Assembly: GCA_902373525.1 (NCBI GenBank)
Contig: CABKMN010000014.1
Coordinates: 1 to 46,934 of the forward strand
Direction of reading: 5' to 3'
Length of the DNA stretch: 46,934 nt
Source: an uncultured Bilophila sp.
GTDB lineage: Bacteria; Desulfobacterota; Desulfovibrionia; Desulfovibrionales; Desulfovibrionaceae
How positions within the stretch are numbered: position 1 is the stretch's first letter; every line of letters begins with the position of its first letter. The notes under the pieces are model-generated. The model saw nothing but the letters and a program-made list of their open reading frames with translations. It was not told where the DNA came from and did not search any database. Positions 23,473-31,901 of this stretch are shown piece after piece. A program made the position numbers and the translations under genes.

Positions 23473-25113
23473 ATGCATATCGGATCGTATACGTTCGGGG
23501 AGTTCAAGCGGCTTGCGGAGAATTTTCACGGCTACGCCGCGCCGGGGCTGCTCATCGGCGGCTACATGGTGGAGATGGCGAAGGCCCGCCTCCCGGAAGG
23601 GACGCTGTTCGAAGCGGTGGTGGAGACGCGCAAATGCCTGCCCGACGCGGTGCAGCTCCTGACGCTGTGCAGCGCGGGGAACAACTGGATGCGGGTCCAC
23701 AACCTCGGTCGGTACGCCGTGTCGCTGTACGACAAGCATACGGGCGAGGGCGTGCGCGTGAGCGTGGACCCCGCGAAGCTGGACGCCTACCCCGAGATCA
23801 GGGACTGGTTCCTCAAGCGCAAGCCCAAAAAGGAACAGGACGAGGCGCGCCTGCTCCGCGAGATCGAGGAGGCCGGGGACGGCATCTGCAAGCTGGAGCC
23901 CGTGACCATGAAGCGGCGCTTCCTCGGCCACACGCACATGAGCGCCATCGGGCTGTGCCCGCTGTGCGGCGAAGCCTACCCGCTGGAGGACGGCCCGATC
24001 TGCCGCGGCTGTCAGGGCGAAGCGCCCTACGTGACCGCCTCCCGCGTGCTGAAGGAGCCGCCCACCCGTGTGGTCCCGGTGGCGGAGGCGGTGGGCAAGA
24101 CCGCGGCCCACGACATGACCCGCATCGAGCCGGGCGCGTTCAAGGGGCCGGAATTCAAGGCCGGACAGCGCATTTCCGTGGGGGACATCTGCCGTCTCCA
24201 GCAGATGGGCCGTTTCCACGTCGCGGTGCGCGAGGACGCCCCCGACGCCGGGGACCTCGTACACGAGAACGAGGCGGCGGAAGCCTTCGCGCGGCGCATG
24301 GCGGGTCCGGGCGTGACCTACAGGCTGCCCCCGCACGAGGGCAAGATCGATTTCGTCGCGGAGCGCGCCGGGCTGTTCGGCGTGGACACGGACCGGCTGT
24401 TCCGCTTCAACATGGTTCCCGAGATCATGGCCGCGGCCCGTCAGGACGCCACGGTGGTCGAGGAGGGCGCGCGGCTCGCCGGAACGCGCGCGATCCCGCT
24501 CTACCTTTCCCGCACCCGGCTGGGCGAGGCGCTTTCCGTGCTGGGCGAGGAGCCGCTTTTCGAGGTCCTGCCGCTGCGTAAGGCGAAGGTGGGCATCCTC
24601 GTGACCGGGACGGAAGTGTTTCAGGGCATCATCGAGGACAAGTTCATTCCCGTGATCACGGCGAAGGCGCGCCAGTTCCACTGTGAGGTGGTGCGCTCGG
24701 TCATCGCGCCCGACGACGTGGACCGCATCGGGCGGGCGGTGGAGGACATCCGCGAGGCCGGGGCCGATCTGCTGGTGACGACCGGCGGCCTCTCCGTGGA
24801 CCCGGACGACATGACCCGCCGCGCCCTGCTCGAAGCCGGGCTGGCGGACGTGCTGCACGGCGTGCCGGTGCTGCCGGGGACCATGAGCCTCATGGGCCGC
24901 ATCCCCGGTTCCCCCGCGCACCCCGGCGGCATGCAGGTCCTCGGCGTGCCCGCCTGCGCGCTCTACTACAAGACCACGTTCCTCGATCTCGTCCTGCCCC
25001 GCCTCCTCGCCGGACGCGAACTCACCCGAGCCGAACTCGCCCGCCTCGGTGACGGCGGCTACTGCCTCGGCTGCAAAATCTGCACGTACCCGAAGTGCTC
25101 CTTCGGCAAGTAA
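23473..25113 (+). CDS. FmdE-domain / molybdopterin-binding fusion protein
   Basis: 546 residues. Residues 1-130 form an FmdE domain (FHGYAAPGLLIGGYMVEMA; LLTLCSAGNNWMRVHNLGRY), named after subunit E of formylmethanofuran dehydrogenase. A zinc ribbon follows (CPLCGEAYPLEDGPICRGC, about 157-175). After a middle region with MoeA-like features comes a MoCF-type molybdopterin-binding domain (GILVTGTEVFQGIIEDKF; LLVTTGGLSVDPDDMT; PGSPAHPGGMQVLGVPACAL). The C-terminus bears another Cys cluster (CLGCKICTYPKC). The fusion suggests delivery or assembly of molybdopterin cofactor for a Mo/W enzyme such as formate dehydrogenase. A GGAGGAG site precedes the ATG. It is monocistronic between two terminators. 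Confidence 0.88.
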   Translation: MHIGSYTFGEFKRLAENFHGYAAPGLLIGGYMVEMAKARLPEGTLFEAVVETRKCLPDAVQLLTLCSAGNNWMRVHNLGRYAVSLYDKHTGEGVRVSVDPAKLDAYPEIRDWFLKRKPKKEQDEARLLREIEEAGDGICKLEPVTMKRRFLGHTHMSAIGLCPLCGEAYPLEDGPICRGCQGEAPYVTASRVLKEPPTRVVPVAEAVGKTAAHDMTRIEPGAFKGPEFKAGQRISVGDICRLQQMGRFHVAVREDAPDAGDLVHENEAAEAFARRMAGPGVTYRLPPHEGKIDFVAERAGLFGVDTDRLFRFNMVPEIMAAARQDATVVEEGARLAGTRAIPLYLSRTRLGEALSVLGEEPLFEVLPLRKAKVGILVTGTEVFQGIIEDKFIPVITAKARQFHCEVVRSVIAPDDVDRIGRAVEDIREAGADLLVTTGGLSVDPDDMTRRALLEAGLADVLHGVPVLPGTMSLMGRIPGSPAHPGGMQVLGVPACALYYKTTFLDLVLPRLLAGRELTRAELARLGDGGYCLGCKICTYPKCSFGK

Positions 25114-25148
25114 GGCGTCGTCAGGGAAGCAAGAGGACGCAAAGAAGT

Positions 25149-25177
25149 CCGGCGGGGGCCACCCCGTCGGGCTTTTT
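25149..25177 (+). terminator. Terminator after the FmdE fusion gene
   Basis: CCGGCGGGG pairs with CCCCGTCGG (one G-T pair), and GCTTTTTCG follows. It lies 36 bases past the stop codon. A GC stem followed by T5 fits an intrinsic terminator. Confidence 0.75.
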
Positions 25178-25429
25178 CGTCTTCAGCGCGGCTACGGGGG
25201 CTTCCGGTCGTTGCTACGGAGACGCAGGGCTTTCGGCGCGTCGTTTCGCCCTCTGTCGAAACGACATGTGGGGGGGCCGTCATGCCGTGCCGCCATCCCG
25301 GAGTTGCCGCGGAAGCGGTCTTTCCGGCCCGTTATTCCGGGCCCTGCCGGGGGAGAGGGGAGCCGCCTTATCCCGGGGGCCCGCGACCGGGCCGCCGGGG
25401 AAAGCCGGCTGGGGCCGGTCAGGCATGAA

Positions 25430-25590
25430 TCGCGATCGAGCAGGCGTTCTTCGTTGACGAGTTCCGCAACCGCCTTGTAACGCTTGTTCTCGACCTCCAG
25501 CTCTTCGTGGCCTGAGTCAGCTTTTCATTGGTGGTCACAAGGTTCGTGATGTTCGTAAAGACCAGATACACGAAGGGGTAAACGCCCCGA
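25430..25590 (-). pseudogene. Fragment of a PAS-type sensor protein
   Basis: On the minus strand one frame gives YPFVYLVFTNITNLVTTNEK and LTQA. After a one-base frame change near 25510, another frame gives ELEVENKRYKAVAELVNEER. Together they read like the tail of one PAS domain (F-NIT-LV-TNEKL-QA), a coiled-coil linker (ELEVENKRY) and the start of the next sensor domain (RYKAVAELVNE). No start, membrane segment or output domain remains. The rest of 25178-25707 shows no gene. Confidence 0.65.
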
Positions 25591-25707
25591 TGGGCGGCGC
25601 ACCCCGGAACACGGCGGGAAGTTTGCCGCCGTGTTCCGGGGGTGCGGGCGAGGGAGATGGGGGGAACGGCCCGTTGCGGTTGACGCGCCGGGGTGCCGCG
25701 AACCCGT

Positions 25708-26508
25708 TTAAAACACGGCGCTGTACAACATTTTCAGCCCGACGGCGATGAGGAGGACGGCGAAGCAGCGCTTGAGCTTGGGCACGGGGAGGCGTTGCGC
25801 GAGGCGTGCGCCGAGGGGGGCGGCGATCATGCTCACGGCGACGATGCCGAGCAGGGCGGGCAGGTAGACGTATCCGAGCGAGTAGGGCGGGAGATGCGCC
25901 GCGCCCCAGCCGTTGATGAGATACCCGATGCAGCCCGTGACCGCATTCGGGAAGCCGATGGCGGCGGCGGTGCCGATGGCCTTGCGCATCTCGACGTTGT
26001 GCCAGAGCAGGAACGGAACGGAGAGCGTGCCCCCGCCGATGCCCACGAGGCTCGACACCAGCCCGATGACCCCGCCCGCGCCGGTCATGCCCACGGCCCC
26101 CGGAAGGTGCCGGGAGGGCTTGGGCTTCTTGCCGCTCACCATCTGCGACACTACGAAAAAGAGGAACACCACGAAGAAAATCTGGAGGAAGCGCGCGGGG
26201 ATGTGCGAGGCGAGGAACGAGCCGCCCGAGGTGCCGATGATCAGCCCCGGCAGCAGTCGCACCAGCACCTTCCACTCCACGTTGCGCAGCCGGTTGTGCG
26301 CCATCGTGCTTGAAAAGGACGTGAACATGATGCTGGTCATGGACGTTCCGAGCGCGAGGAGCATGAGCGTTTCCTGCGGGAAATGCAGCCAGTTGAACGC
26401 GAAGACGAGCATGGGCACGATGACGATGCCCCCGCCCACGCCGAGCAGCCCGGCGAGAATGCCCGCAAGGGCCCCGAGCGAACAGTAAACAGCGATGGAA
26501 AGCAGCAT
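25708..26508 (-). CDS. TSUP/TauE-SafE family anion exporter
   Basis: 266 residues, eight predicted membrane helices in two halves, each opening with a GxxxGxxxGxGGG motif: LAGILAGLLGVGGGIVIVPM (about 12-31) and IGLVSSLVGIGGGTLSVPF (about 150-170). This repeat is the hallmark of the family that moves sulphite, sulphoacetate and other organosulphur or organic anions across the inner membrane. The ATG lies 1 base after the stop of the FadR-type regulator gene (TGACATG), so translation is coupled. The regulator type (pyruvate/lactate class) hints at a carboxylate or sulphonate substrate. Function as exporter is family knowledge; the substrate is unknown. Confidence 0.92.
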   Translation of the reverse strand: MLLSIAVYCSLGALAGILAGLLGVGGGIVIVPMLVFAFNWLHFPQETLMLLALGTSMTSIMFTSFSSTMAHNRLRNVEWKVLVRLLPGLIIGTSGGSFLASHIPARFLQIFFVVFLFFVVSQMVSGKKPKPSRHLPGAVGMTGAGGVIGLVSSLVGIGGGTLSVPFLLWHNVEMRKAIGTAAAIGFPNAVTGCIGYLINGWGAAHLPPYSLGYVYLPALLGIVAVSMIAAPLGARLAQRLPVPKLKRCFAVLLIAVGLKMLYSAVF

Positions 26509-26509
26509 G

Positions 26510-27226
26510 TCAGTCCCTTGCCGTAGCGAAAAGGTGTTTCCGGGTGACGGTGTCGATGTGCTCTTCAAGCGTCTTGCGCGCGTCTTCGGGAGAGCGGCGT
26601 TCGAGCGCGTCGATGATCCGCAGGTGGGAGGAAGCCGAGAACTGCCGCCACTCCGCGTCGCGCAGTTCCGGCGTGCGGCCCTGCGCGTAGATGGCGTTGA
26701 GGCGTTCCATGGTGGCGACGAGCAGCCGGTTGCCCGTGCATTCCGCGAGGGTCTGGTGGAACCCGGCGTCGAGATCGCCGTCGTCCTCCCCGGCGAGCAC
26801 GCGGCGCTGCTGGTCGCAGGCGATGATCTTGAGCCGGTCGAGCTGTTCGGGCGTGTGCCGGAGGGCGGCGAGTTCCGCGATGGAGGGTTCCACGATGCGG
26901 CGGTACTCGGTCACTTCGTCGAACATCAGGCCCTCGGAGTCCACGGCTTCGAGGATGGCGATCTTGAGGGGCTCCATGTCCGGCACCCGGACGTAGGTGC
27001 CGTCCCCGTGGCGGCTTTCGAGCAGGCCCTTTTCGGCGAGGGCGCGGATGGCTTCCCGGACGCTGCTGCGGGAAACGCCGAAGGTTTCGGCCAGCGCGCG
27101 CTCGGGCGGGAGCCTGTCGCCGTCCCGGAAATGGCCTTCTTCCATGAATTGCCGGAGGCGCTCCGAGAGCTTGTTGTAGCTCCGGCGCGGGCGCGCGGCG
27201 GCAATGGAGGCATCTGTTTTGGGCAT
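26510..27226 (-). CDS. FadR-subfamily GntR regulator (FCD domain)
   Basis: 238 residues. The GntR winged helix-turn-helix is complete: LRQFMEEGHFRDGDRLPPER, then ALAETFGVSRSSVREAIRAL, then EKGLLESRHGDGTYV. The C-terminal FCD domain (about residues 95-225) carries EYRRIVEPSIAELAAL and the metal-ligand segment DAGFHQTLAECTGN, with further His in SSHLRIIDALE and EEHID. The sequence resembles PdhR/LldR-type regulators that sense pyruvate, lactate or similar acids. It is the first gene of an operon with the TSUP exporter. A matching operator sits 21 bases upstream of its own start, so it should repress itself and the exporter until the ligand is present. Confidence 0.93.
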   Translation of the reverse strand: MPKTDASIAAARPRRSYNKLSERLRQFMEEGHFRDGDRLPPERALAETFGVSRSSVREAIRALAEKGLLESRHGDGTYVRVPDMEPLKIAILEAVDSEGLMFDEVTEYRRIVEPSIAELAALRHTPEQLDRLKIIACDQQRRVLAGEDDGDLDAGFHQTLAECTGNRLLVATMERLNAIYAQGRTPELRDAEWRQFSASSHLRIIDALERRSPEDARKTLEEHIDTVTRKHLFATARD

Positions 27227-27246
27227 AAGCGTATCCTTTGGTCAAA

Positions 27247-27261
27247 ATTGGTACGACCAAT
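27247..27261 (-). promoter_or_regulatory. PdhR/LldR-like operator
   Basis: ATTGGT-ACG-ACCAAT is a perfect 6-base-pair dyad with a 3-base spacer. This is the ATTGGTnnnACCAAT consensus described for PdhR and close to that of LldR. It lies 21 bases before the start codon of the FadR-type regulator gene, in the expected promoter position, so autoregulation of the regulator-exporter operon is likely. Confidence 0.85.
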
Positions 27262-27644
27262 ATGGGCATTTTCTCCCCTTGTCAACCATTCTATACCCAC
27301 TTTTCCCAAATGTCCCGACAAATCCGTATTGTGAAATGCGGGGTATGCTCCGCGCCATCCCTGTGAAAAAACGCCCCTTCGGCGGTCATGATTCCCCCTT
27401 CCGCACCGGGAAAGCCGGTTTCGGAGCGCGTCTTTCTCAACCATTCCCATACCATTTTTCGCTCAACACGCATCATGAGAAAAAATACGCCATCTCTGAT
27501 GTAGTGATGCCCTGCGCGCGTTTTCAACAGGCGACATAACATACATAAATCATTTTGTATTTGCTTATTCCACGCATAAGCGCACCGCAACGCCGCAAAA
27601 CGCGAAAAACCGCCCCTTGCGAGACGGTTTTTCATACGGTCCAC

Positions 27645-27731
27645 GGCGCGGCCCCGCGCATGATCCCGGAGGCATCGCCATTGCCCGCACGGAGCGTTTC
27701 ACCCGGCGCGGCCCCGTGCATGATCCCGGAG
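27645..27731. repeat. CRISPR-like pair G (60-bp period)
   Basis: A 27-base element beginning GGCGCGGCCCCGCGCATGAT occurs at 27645-27671 and 27705-27731 with one difference (CGCGC against CGTGC), separated by 33 unrelated bases. It lies 14 bases past the stop of the thioesterase gene. The remaining gap (27270-27640) is moderately A/T-rich near 27520-27560 and has no recognised gene. Confidence 0.55.
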
Positions 27732-27745
27732 AGGATCGGCGTGTC

Positions 27746-28540
27746 CTACAAGGCGAGTTTGCTCGTCCAGCGGGTCACGGCGCGGCAGACGTCGTCGCCG
27801 GAGTCCCTGCGCCGGAGCACGTGGAGCATGCCGTAGGGAGCCTGCGGGAAGCCTTCGGGCGCGGTGGCGTCGGGTTCGTCGGGAAGCGGCGCGCACTGCG
27901 AAACCAGCGCGTCGCCGGGGAAGCATTCGGCGCGGAAGGTCACGTCGAGCAGGGAGGGGATCAGGCTTTCGCCGGGCGACCACGGCAGGCATTCGAGGAG
28001 CCAGCCCAGATAGCGGGCGTTGTTGACGTGGCCGTTGATGTCGAGGTCGTCGCGCCGGACCAGCACGTCCGCGCTGCGGATGCCCTCGCGGAGTCGGGGA
28101 ATGGTGCGGGACGAGAAGGGGATGCAGGGGAGCGTCTTCACCGGGTACAGGGCGGCGAGGTGCTCGGGCAGGGAGGTCAGGCGACGGGCGGCGAGGTCCA
28201 TCACGGTCCACGCGCTGACGGCGGCGACGACAAGCTCGCCGGAAGGGCTGTAAACCTCGTAGCCCCTGTGTCCCAGATGCTCCAGCTTGGCGGGCCATGT
28301 GCGGACGTTCACCCGGTCGCCGGGCGAGGGAAGGTCCTTGATGCGGAAGGCCATGCGCGTAAGTATCCACGTCTTGCCCTCGGCGAAAAGCCGCTCGTCC
28401 CCGAAGCCCAGCGCCGAAGCGTTGTGCCCGGCGGCCTCCTGAAACCAGTTCGCCAGCGCGCCGAGGCGTATCTTCCCGTCGGTCCCGGCTTCGCCGTAAC
28501 GCGCCCGTATGCCCAGCGTATATTCCGGATTGTCCAGCAT
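27746..28540 (-). CDS. Acyl-ACP thioesterase (FatA/FatB-like)
   Basis: 264 residues, the size of bacterial acyl-ACP thioesterases made of two hot-dog folds. The N-terminal fold has RYGEAGTDGKIRLGALANWF and QEAAGHNASALG; the linker has RTWPAKLEHLGHRGYEVYSP. The second fold starts with RRDDLDINGHVNNARYLGWL, where the catalytic Asp, Asn and His lie (D-x-N-x-H). Such enzymes release free fatty acids from acyl carrier protein. The start at 28540 has an AAGGATGGGAT ribosome-binding region. No other lipid genes adjoin it. Confidence 0.92.
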   Translation of the reverse strand: MLDNPEYTLGIRARYGEAGTDGKIRLGALANWFQEAAGHNASALGFGDERLFAEGKTWILTRMAFRIKDLPSPGDRVNVRTWPAKLEHLGHRGYEVYSPSGELVVAAVSAWTVMDLAARRLTSLPEHLAALYPVKTLPCIPFSSRTIPRLREGIRSADVLVRRDDLDINGHVNNARYLGWLLECLPWSPGESLIPSLLDVTFRAECFPGDALVSQCAPLPDEPDATAPEGFPQAPYGMLHVLRRRDSGDDVCRAVTRWTSKLAL

Positions 28541-28873
28541 ATCCCATCCTTTTTTCTCTATTGTTCAAGCGATGCCCTGCCTGTAGCACGCCCCCGGCGC
28601 GTTCGTCCAGACGGTGAGGCGGCCTGTCCGCGGATGAGCAAAAAGCGACGGTCCCGGAAGCGGGAAAGCGCGGCGGGGCGTTGCAACGGAGCTCCGGAGC
28701 GGGAGGAAGCCCGTCGCAAACCGCCGGAAGCGCCGGACGAACCGGCGTCGTCGGCTCGCTCGCGCCGGAGTCTCGCAACGTGAACCGGACCCCGACAAGG
28801 CCGTCCACGCGCCGCACCTGCGGCGGCGCGGTGGGAAGGCCAGGGTGCGCGGAAAGCCTTCCCGTTTCCCGCG
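28541..28873. other. Intergenic region without a recognised gene
   Basis: About 330 GC-rich bases between the thioesterase start and the stop of the EamA transporter gene, both on the minus strand. Several short GC palindromes are present (for example CGCGCCGCACCTGCGGCGGCGCG near 28812) that could end the transporter transcript. No periodic array was seen. Confidence 0.4.
28812..28834 (-). terminator. GC palindrome past the EamA gene
   Basis: CGCGCCGC-ACCTGCG-GCGGCGCG forms an 8-base-pair stem about 40 bases after the transporter stop. No T-tract follows, so termination is only inferred. Confidence 0.4.
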
Positions 28874-29770
28874 TCAGCGCAGCAGCAGGATGGCCGCGCC
28901 GGTACAGGCGACCGCGGAGCCGATGATGGAATTGACGGCGGGGACGCGGCGTTCGATGATGCCGGTGATGATGAGGAGGGCGATGGGCTGGAGGCCGATG
29001 AGCATGGAGGCGATGGCGGCGGGCAGGTAGTCCAGCGCGATGCAGGACAGCCAGATGCCTCCGGCGGGGCCGAAGAGGCAGCCGAGCGGGAAGAGTTTCA
29101 GCGCGCCGGGGTTGGCGCGCAGGCTCCGCATCGCGGGGGCCACGGCGCCGATGGCGAATCCGATGGCCCAGATGCCGACCGTGGAAATGGCGTTGCGGTA
29201 AAAGGCCAGCGGCAGCGCGCCGATGCCTTCTTCGAGCGCCTGCTTGGAGAACACCAGCCCGAGCGCGAGGAACACGGCGGCGAGCAGCGAGAGGGTGATG
29301 CCCTTGCGGCGCTGCTTTCTTGTGGTGGGCGGGTTGTGCGTGTCGCGGCGTTCGGAAGTGACCACGAGGATCACCCCGCACGTCGCCACCAGCATCCCGA
29401 TCCAGCCCTGCATCCCGATGAACTCGTGCAGGTAGAGCGCGCTGAACAGTGCGGTGAAGCATGAGGACAGCGACTGACAGACCTGCGCCGGACGCAGGCC
29501 GATGGTCAGCGCCCCCGCGTACAGGCAGGCGTCTCCGATGATGATCCCGAAAAGCCCCGAAACCGCCGACAGCCAGAACAGCCGCATGGAGGGAAGCCAC
29601 AGGTCGCCCGCCGCAAGGCAGCAGACGCCGAGCACCACGCTCGCCAGCGGCTGGCGGACCAGCATGACCGCCCGAATCCCCGTTATCTTGGAAGCCGTCG
29701 TATGGATGACGCACGCCAACGCCCACGAAAACGCCGTGGATATCGCCAGAAAAACCCCGAGTCCGAACAT
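28874..29770 (-). CDS. EamA/DMT-superfamily transporter
   Basis: 298 residues with ten predicted helices arranged as two EamA repeats of about 140 residues, joined by a charged loop (SERRDTHNPPTTRKQRRKG, about residues 141-159). The N-terminal repeat contains FGIIIGDACLYAGALTIGLR and the second contains FGPAGGIWLSCIALDYLPAA, the paired positions typical of drug/metabolite transporters. A PAQVCQSLSSCF helix precedes the fourth membrane span. Substrate and direction are unknown; amino-acid or metabolite export is common in the family. It stands alone. Confidence 0.88.
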   Translation of the reverse strand: MFGLGVFLAISTAFSWALACVIHTTASKITGIRAVMLVRQPLASVVLGVCCLAAGDLWLPSMRLFWLSAVSGLFGIIIGDACLYAGALTIGLRPAQVCQSLSSCFTALFSALYLHEFIGMQGWIGMLVATCGVILVVTSERRDTHNPPTTRKQRRKGITLSLLAAVFLALGLVFSKQALEEGIGALPLAFYRNAISTVGIWAIGFAIGAVAPAMRSLRANPGALKLFPLGCLFGPAGGIWLSCIALDYLPAAIASMLIGLQPIALLIITGIIERRVPAVNSIIGSAVACTGAAILLLR

Positions 29771-30329
29771 ACGTCCCTCTTCTTGATGAATCAGCCATCC
29801 GTGCCTAGCACGTTGCCCCCCGGTATGTCACGCTTTCTGAGCCGGGAAGCAGGGAGAAGAGGCGCCTCCGGCGTGCGGGGCGTCGTACCCGCTGGGGGCG
29901 AGCCGCGTTGCCCTCGATGCCCGTAAGGCTCGAAGATCGCCTACCGGTCACGGCTCCTGTGGGGCCCTTCGGGTCGGGCCCCCAGACCCCGGCGCAACGT
30001 CCCGGAGGCGCTCCGCACCGAAACGCTGGGCTCTTTCGGCACGGATCGCCTCCGGGCCGCCCTGTCGGCGTCGGATGGTTCCCCCTTTGGAGGGGACGTT
30101 CTTTCGGGGTGCCCTGCGTGGCAGCGACCGTAATGGCGGGCAGGCTCTTCTTTGAGAAGTTTCTTATCGGGGGGCTGTCAAGCGTTTTTTTTGGTAGAGG
30201 ATAAGGATAACTGACCCGTTCTTTTGCATATATGAAACACCTTTTCTTCAATAAAAAAGCACATCCCCCCGACCTCCCATGCTTGGAATGCCCGACAGGA
30301 GGGATTCGATAGGGATGAAAGTCTTGAGA
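29771..30329. other. Intergenic region, no convincing gene
   Basis: About 560 bases. A minus-strand open frame (30251 to 29805) would start with TTG and has no family similarity or ribosome-binding site, so I do not call it. There is a hairpin GGGGCCC-TTCGGGTC-GGGCCCC at about 29961-29982. The stretch near 30180-30260 is A/T-rich and could hold the promoter of the EamA gene only if its leader were very long. Confidence 0.4.
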
Positions 30330-30377
30330 GGGAAGGGGGAGGGGACCTTTCTGGAGAAATATCCCCTCCCTTCCCCC
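30330..30377 (-). terminator. Long hairpin H3 past an MFS gene
   Basis: Purine arm GGGAAGGGGGAGGGGAC, centre CTTTCT-GG-AGAAAT, pyrimidine arm ATCCCCTCCCTTCCCC. It begins 25 bases past the stop codon of the MFS gene. It is an imperfect member of the H1-H6 family. Confidence 0.65.
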
Positions 30378-30401
30378 AATTTTCCCTCCGTTTCTCTCCC
30401 G

Positions 30402-31589
30402 TTACCGCAGCTTGTTTTTCTCGTACTGCGGCCCGGTGACTTTCATGAAGAGGACGGCGGAGAAGAAGAGGAGGACGAGGCTGAGGATGAAGGCGGCGTC
30501 GAGCCCGGCGACGTCTGCGATGATGCCGCCGAGGAAGACGGCGATGCCGATGCCGACGTCCCACGCGACGAGGTAGGTGGAGTTCGCGGTGCCCCGGCGG
30601 GTGGGTTCCGCAAGGTTGATGAACAGGGTCTGGTAGGACGGCGACATCATCCCGTAGCCCAGCCCGAAGGCTACGGCGGAGCCGAAGAACACGGCCTCGG
30701 CGGGGATGAAGAGGAACAGGAGCGACGCGGTCATGATCAGCGCCTTGCCGCCGAGGATCAGGCCCCGCAGGTGCCCCCGGTCGATCAGTCCGCCCGCGAA
30801 GAATCGGCTCAGGATGAGGCCGCACGACATCAGCAGGAAAAAGTAGCCGGGGTTCGCCCCGATGCCCCGCTCGCGCGCCACCACCGACAGGTAGTTGATC
30901 AGCAGGCCGTACACGAAGGCCATCATCACCAGCCCGATGAAGGCGTAGGTCCCCTTTTTCAGAAAGAACCGGTCGAGGGAAATCTTCTCGCCCCGGCTGA
31001 CCACCACCTTTTCGCTTTTGACCAGCGCGCCGAGCGCCAGCCCGCAGGCCGCGCACCCGAGCGCCACCCGGAACACCCCGTCGAACGACCACGCCTCTAG
31101 CACCAGCATTCCGAGCATGGGGCCGAGCGCCATCGACAGCGACGTCATCATGCCGTAGATGCCGATGCCCGTTCCGAGCTTGGCGACCGGCATGATGTCC
31201 ACCGCGAGCGTCGTGGAGGACGTGGTCAGCATCCCGAAGCACATCCCGTGCAGCGCCCGGATGATCCCGAGCAGCATCAGCGTCCCGGCCAGCAGGTAGC
31301 CCCCGAACTGCGCCACGAACAGCACCGCGCAGAGCAGGAACAGCGGCTTGCGCTGGAACTGGTCCACCAGAAAGCCCGACAGGGGCCGCATGATCAGCGC
31401 GCCGAGCATGTAGGTGGACAGGATCACGCCCACGGTGGATTTCGTGGCGTGCAGGTCGTCCAGCAGGTAGATGGGCAGGACCGGCACCAGCATGAAGCCG
31501 GCGATGAAGAACAGCAGGTTGGCGCAGCAGATGGCGATGAAGCTCGGCGTGAACAGGGCCGCTTCGGGGGAAAAGAGGCGACGGGGCAT
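30402..31589 (-). CDS. MFS transporter (multidrug/sugar efflux type)
   Basis: 395 residues, twelve predicted helices. The first-half loop has GFLVDQFQRKPLF and the helix-4 region RALHGMCFGMLTTSSTTLAV; helix 5 carries GIGIYGMMTSLSMALGPMLG, a motif-C-like sequence found in drug-H+ antiporters. The second half has GLIDRGHLRGLILGGKAL in the equivalent loop. The start at 31589 has an AAGGAA ribosome-binding site. It is divergent from the emrA-like gene with a 312-base gap. Export of a toxic compound is inferred from motif C. Confidence 0.88.
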   Translation of the reverse strand: MPRRLFSPEAALFTPSFIAICCANLLFFIAGFMLVPVLPIYLLDDLHATKSTVGVILSTYMLGALIMRPLSGFLVDQFQRKPLFLLCAVLFVAQFGGYLLAGTLMLLGIIRALHGMCFGMLTTSSTTLAVDIMPVAKLGTGIGIYGMMTSLSMALGPMLGMLVLEAWSFDGVFRVALGCAACGLALGALVKSEKVVVSRGEKISLDRFFLKKGTYAFIGLVMMAFVYGLLINYLSVVARERGIGANPGYFFLLMSCGLILSRFFAGGLIDRGHLRGLILGGKALIMTASLLFLFIPAEAVFFGSAVAFGLGYGMMSPSYQTLFINLAEPTRRGTANSTYLVAWDVGIGIAVFLGGIIADVAGLDAAFILSLVLLFFSAVLFMKVTGPQYEKNKLR

Positions 31590-31901
31590 CGGGATTCCTT
31601 GGCTTGCCGCGGGCCGGAGAAGCCGGGAAAGAGGGCGGGCCGCGGGATGCGGAGCAGGGTACGACGTTTGGGGCCGGGGGACAAGACCGGAAACAAGGGC
31701 CGGGACGCCGGAGGGACGGGAGGCGGAAAGGCCGCAGCGGCGCGGGGGGGTCTGCGGGGTGCGGAAGCGGGAAAAAACGGAGGGGAACGGGCGGCGGCGG
31801 GGCGATTGACGGGGTGCCGGGCGAGGTATAAACCTGATCGGCTGGTTTCCTTTTTGAGATAACCATAAGAGAAAAAACGAACAATCAGAGCGGGAGCAAC
31901 C
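31590..31901. promoter_or_regulatory. Divergent promoter region, MFS gene and emrA-like gene
   Basis: A 312-base gap between two outward-reading exporter operons. The left 200 bases are GC-rich and purine-biased with no gene. The right end (31826-31900) is A/T-richer, with TATAAACC at about 31828 and GAGATAACCATAAG at about 31855 as candidate promoter elements, then GCGGGAGC before the ATG. Confidence 0.4.

Noticed and set aside
28651..28710. Repeat pair in the gap upstream of the thioesterase
   Set aside because: Similarity is short, with a period of about 40 bases; likely chance in GC-rich DNA.
29805..30251. 148-codon minus-strand frame starting with TTG
   Set aside because: No ribosome-binding site, no recognisable domain and a composition typical of shadow frames.
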